A stretch of DNA of 64,000 bases from Marinobacterium stanieri (GTDB lineage: Bacteria > Pseudomonadota > Gammaproteobacteria > Pseudomonadales > Balneatricaceae): assembly GCF_900155945.1 (NCBI RefSeq), contig NZ_FTMN01000009.1:62001-126000 (forward strand), written 5' to 3'. The notes beneath the pieces are model-generated. The model made no database searches. It had not been told where the DNA came from and saw only the letters and a program-made list of their open reading frames with translations. The position numbers were made by a program, and so were the translations under genes. Numbering within the stretch: position 1 is the stretch's first letter; each line of letters begins with the position of its first letter. Of the stretch, positions 60,629 through 64,000 are shown piece by piece.

Positions 60629-63600
60629 TTATTCGCTTTCCAGCTCGATATCGATACCGAGCGAGCGGATTTCCTTGATCAACACGTTGAACGATTCCGG
60701 CATGCCCGGTTCCATACGGTGATCGCCATCCACGATGTTCTTGTACATCTTGGTACGACCGTTCACGTCGTCCGACTTGACCGTCAGCATTTCCTGCAGG
60801 GTGTAGGCGGCACCGTAGGCTTCCAGTGCCCAGACCTCCATCTCACCGAAGCGCTGACCACCGAACTGCGCCTTACCACCCAGCGGCTGCTGGGTAACCA
60901 GGCTGTAGGAGCCAGTGGAACGTGCGTGCATCTTGTCGTCGACCAGGTGGTTCAACTTCAGCATGTACATGTAACCCACGGTTACCTGGCGGTCGAAGCG
61001 ATCACCGGTGCGGCCGTCGAACAGGGTGAACTGACCACTGTCGTCCATATCCGCCAGACGCAGCAGCGCCTTGATTTCGCTCTCTTTGGCACCGTCAAAT
61101 ACCGGCGTTGCCAGAGGTACACCCTTACGCAGGTTAGCCGCCAGTTCCAGGATGTCGTCATCGCTGAAGCTGTCCAGATCTTCCTGACGACCGGCAGTCA
61201 GACCGCCGTGATCATCATTGTAGATCTGTCCCAGGAATTCGCGCAGTGACTTGACCTTCTCGGCCTTGGCCTGCTCCTGTTCCAGCAGCGCATTTACCTT
61301 GCGACCCAGGCCTGTTGCCGCCATACCGAAGTGAGTCTCGAGGATCTGACCCACGTTCATACGGGACGGTACACCCAGCGGGTTGAGGACGATATCCACC
61401 GGCTCGCCATGGGCATCGTACGGCATGTCTTCAACCGGCATGATCACGGAGATAACACCCTTGTTACCGTGACGACCTGCCATCTTGTCACCCGGCTGTA
61501 CGCGACGCTTGGTGGCAACATACACCTTGACGATCTTCAGCACGCCCGGTGCCAGATCATCGCCGGTCTGCAGCTTGCTCTTCTTGTCTTCGAAGCGCTT
61601 GTCGAGGTTGGCACGACGCTCTTCCAGCTGCTTCTTGGCCAGTTCCAGCTCTTCGCTGACGCTTTCGTCGGCGACGCGGATCTTGAACCAGTCAGACTTC
61701 TTCAGATCGGCCAGGAAGTCTTCAGTGATGGCTTCGCCTTTCTTCAGGCCAGCACCACCTTCAGCATTCAGACCGACCAGCTTGCGTCCCAGACGCTCGA
61801 AGGTTGCCTGCTCGACAATGCGGAACTCTTCGTTGAGGTCCTTGCGGATACCATCCAGCTCGGACTTCTCGATAGACAGCGCACGCTCGTCTTTCTGTAC
61901 ACCATCACGGGTGAAGACCTGAACGTCGATAACTTTACCAACGGTACCGGTCTTGACGCGCAGAGAGGTGTCCTTAACGTCGGACGCCTTCTCACCGAAG
62001 ATGGCGCGCAGCAGTTTTTCTTCCGGTGTCAGCTGGGTTTCACCCTTGGGTGTTACCTTGCCGACCAGGATGTCGCCCGGACCCACTTCAGCACCGATAT
62101 GCACGATGCCGGCTTCATCCAGCTTCGCCAGCGCAGACTCGCCCACGTTGGGAATATCGGAGGTGATCTCTTCCGGACCCAGCTTGGTGTCACGCGCCAC
62201 ACAGGTCAGTTCCTGAATGTGGATCGTGGTGAAACGGTCTTCCTGAACCACACGCTCGGAGATGAGGATGGAGTCCTCGAAGTTGTAGCCGTTCCACGGC
62301 ATGAACGCGATGCGCATGTTCTGACCCAGAGCCAGCTCGCCCAGATCGACAGACGGACCGTCGGCCATGACGTCACCACGCTGCACGGTTTCACCCGGGT
62401 TCACGATGGAACGCTGGTTGATGCAGGTGTTCTGGTTGGAACGCACGTATTTGGTCAGGTTGTAGATATCTACACCCGCTTCACCGGCCTGTACTTCGTC
62501 ATCATGGACGCGTACGACGATACGCGCCGCATCGACAGACTCGATAACACCGCCACGACGGGCAACCACACACACACCGGAGTCCTGTGCCACGTTGCGC
62601 TCGATGCCGGTACCCACCAGCGGCTTTTCGGCGCGCAGTGTCGGTACAGCCTGACGCTGCATGTTGGAACCCATCAATGCGCGGTTGGCGTCATCGTGTT
62701 CCAGGAACGGGATCAGGGACGCAGCCACAGATACAACCTGACGTGCGGACACGTCCATGTACTGTACGCGCTCCGGCGGCATTACCGTGGTTTCGTTCAA
62801 GTGACGCACGGTTACCAGGTCGTCGGTCAGACGGCCGTCATCATCCATGGTCGCAGAGGCCTGGGCGATAACGTACTTGTTCTCTTCGATCGCAGACAGG
62901 TAGTCGATATCGTCAGTCACCTGACCATCAACAACACGACGGTACGGCGTTTCCAGGAAGCCGTAATCGTTGGTGCGTGCAAATACTGCCAGCGAGTTGA
63001 TCAGACCGATGTTCGGACCTTCAGGGGTCTCGATCGGACATACACGACCGTAGTGAGTCGGGTGTACGTCTCGCACCTCAAAGCCGGCACGCTCACGGGT
63101 CAGACCACCCGGGCCCAGTGCGGATACACGACGCTTGTGTGTAACCTCGGACAGCGGGTTGTTCTGGTCCATGAACTGGGACAGCTGAGAAGAACCGAAG
63201 AATTCCTTGATCGCCGCAGCCACCGGCTTGGCATTGATCAGGTCCTGCGGCATCAGGTTGTCGGACTCGGCCATGGACAGACGTTCACGGACGGCACGCT
63301 CAACACGGACCAGACCGACACGGAACTGGTTCTCGGCCATTTCGCCAACGGAACGGATACGACGGTTACCCAGGTGGTCGATATCGTCGACGGTGCCTTT
63401 ACCGTTACGGATGTCGATCAGGGTCTTCATCACGTCCAGGATGTCATCCTTGTCGAGGATGCCGGAACCGGTGACTTCGTCGCGACCCAGGCGACGGTTG
63501 AACTTCATGCGGCCTACAGCTGACAGGTCGTAACGCTCGTCAGAGAAGAACAGGTTCTCGAACAGCGCTTCCGCAGATTCCTTGGTGGGCGGCTCGCCCG

Positions 63601-64000
63601 GGCGCATCATGCGGTAGATTTCGACCAGTGCTTCCAACTGGTTGCGGGTCGGGTCGATACGCAGAGTGTCAGATACAAACGCACCACAATCCAGGTCGTT
63701 GGTATACAGCGTCTCGATGCGATCAATGCCCAGCACCTGCATCTTGCCGATCATCTCTTCAGTGATTTCGGCGTTACAGTTGGCGATCAGTTCACCTGTG
63801 GTCGGGTCCATCAGGTTACGTGCCAGCGCCTTGCCGATCAGGTACTCAGCCGGAACATCCAGCTGCTGCATACCGGCCTTGGCCATCTGACGAATGTGAC
63901 GCGGCGTGATACGACGACCCGCTTCCACGATCACATTACCATCCGGATCCTTGATTTCGAACGACATGGTCTCGCCACGCAGACGTTCCGGAATCAGGTC
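60629..64000 (-). CDS. rpoB: RNA polymerase beta subunit (5' end beyond window)
   Basis: The last 1123 residues of the beta subunit. The frame stays open to the right edge, continuing upstream of the Met at 63967 as [11 protein letters not shown], so about 230 N-terminal residues are missing. The rifampicin region [20 protein letters not shown] followed by [11 protein letters not shown] carries the sensitive-type residues. GRHGNKGV and the C-terminal [20 protein letters not shown] are present. The C terminus is followed by rpoC. Confidence 0.98.
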   Translation of the reverse strand, partial: DLIPERLRGETMSFEIKDPDGNVIVEAGRRITPRHIRQMAKAGMQQLDVPAEYLIGKALARNLMDPTTGELIANCNAEITEEMIGKMQVLGIDRIETLYTNDLDCGAFVSDTLRIDPTRNQLEALVEIYRMMRPGEPPTKESAEALFENLFFSDERYDLSAVGRMKFNRRLGRDEVTGSGILDKDDILDVMKTLIDIRNGKGTVDDIDHLGNRRIRSVGEMAENQFRVGLVRVERAVRERLSMAESDNLMPQDLINAKPVAAAIKEFFGSSQLSQFMDQNNPLSEVTHKRRVSALGPGGLTRERAGFEVRDVHPTHYGRVCPIETPEGPNIGLINSLAVFARTNDYGFLETPYRRVVDGQVTDDIDYLSAIEENKYVIAQASATMDDDGRLTDDLVTVRHLNETTVMPPERVQYMDVSARQVVSVAASLIPFLEHDDANRALMGSNMQRQAVPTLRAEKPLVGTGIERNVAQDSGVCVVARRGGVIESVDAARIVVRVHDDEVQAGEAGVDIYNLTKYVRSNQNTCINQRSIVNPGETVQRGDVMADGPSVDLGELALGQNMRIAFMPWNGYNFEDSILISERVVQEDRFTTIHIQELTCVARDTKLGPEEITSDIPNVGESALAKLDEAGIVHIGAEVGPGDILVGKVTPKGETQLTPEEKLLRAIFGEKASDVKDTSLRVKTGTVGKVIDVQVFTRDGVQKDERALSIEKSELDGIRKDLNEEFRIVEQATFERLGRKLVGLNAEGGAGLKKGEAITEDFLADLKKSDWFKIRVADESVSEELELAKKQLEERRANLDKRFEDKKSKLQTGDDLAPGVLKIVKVYVATKRRVQPGDKMAGRHGNKGVISVIMPVEDMPYDAHGEPVDIVLNPLGVPSRMNVGQILETHFGMAATGLGRKVNALLEQEQAKAEKVKSLREFLGQIYNDDHGGLTAGRQEDLDSFSDDDILELAANLRKGVPLATPVFDGAKESEIKALLRLADMDDSGQFTLFDGRTGDRFDRQVTVGYMYMLKLNHLVDDKMHARSTGSYSLVTQQPLGGKAQFGGQRFGEMEVWALEAYGAAYTLQEMLTVKSDDVNGRTKMYKNIVDGDHRMEPGMPESFNVLIKEIRSLGIDIELESE

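Noticed and set aside
63130-63240. Rifampicin-resistance substitutions in rpoB
   Set aside because: The residues in the visible resistance-determining region are all the common sensitive type.

Overview
The window reads as chromosomal backbone of a marine-type gammaproteobacterium, probably in or near the Oceanospirillaceae (Marinobacterium-like). This rests on protein character and gene order, and no 16S gene is present. The order rpsT / murJ-ribF-ileS-lspA-fkpB, then proB-obgE-rpmA-rplU / ispB, closely follows the Pseudomonas arrangement. fabA-fabB, ssb/uvrA and the complete rpoB-rpoC-str-S10-spc-alpha cluster are also classical gammaproteobacterial arrangements. GC content looks to be in the high 50s, by eye.

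Layout. 1-1.1 kb: two tandem glycine-zipper envelope proteins with partly duplicated upstream sequence. 1.1-3.9 kb: rluD-pgeF, divergent from bamD. 4-11.1 kb: a catabolic module of methylmalonate-semialdehyde dehydrogenase, an omega-amino-acid:pyruvate aminotransferase, a divergent LysR regulator and a TRAP transporter (dctPQM), with striking AT-rich inverted repeats at both control regions. 11.1-21 kb: a leftward run murJ, ribF, ileS, lspA, fkpB, a single FimT/GspH pseudopilin, thiO, nadE. The ispH and minor-pilin genes that sit here in Pseudomonas are absent. 21-27.9 kb: rpsT, proB-obgE-rpmA-rplU, ispB, fabA, fabB. 27.9-30.6 kb: a compact leftward operon of acyltransferase, moaC, moaD and plsC. 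30.7-34.2 kb: SirB2-like membrane protein, an orphan RmlD-like reductase, and an Lrp-type regulator divergent from a YjeH-like amino-acid exporter. 34.2-37.8 kb: ssb divergent from uvrA. 37.9-64 kb: the leftward transcription/translation megacluster rpoB (5' end cut by the window edge), rpoC, rpsL-rpsG-fusA-tuf, S10, spc and alpha operons, ending with rplQ.

How it fits together. Most of the window is growth machinery: ribosome, RNA polymerase, elongation factors, outer-membrane and peptidoglycan export, lipoprotein maturation, unsaturated fatty-acid synthesis and quinone side chain. The accessory part is the TRAP/aminotransferase/dehydrogenase module. It looks like a system for importing an organic acid or omega-amino acid and degrading it through malonate semialdehyde to acetyl-CoA, with the LysR protein as the likely common regulator.

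No phage, IS element, CRISPR array, tRNA or rRNA gene was seen, and nothing supports a new defence system. The features most worth a second look are the dyad elements around the LysR gene, the terminator-like hairpin inside the spc operon between rplN and rplX, the reduced pilin locus, and the duplicated glycine-zipper genes.
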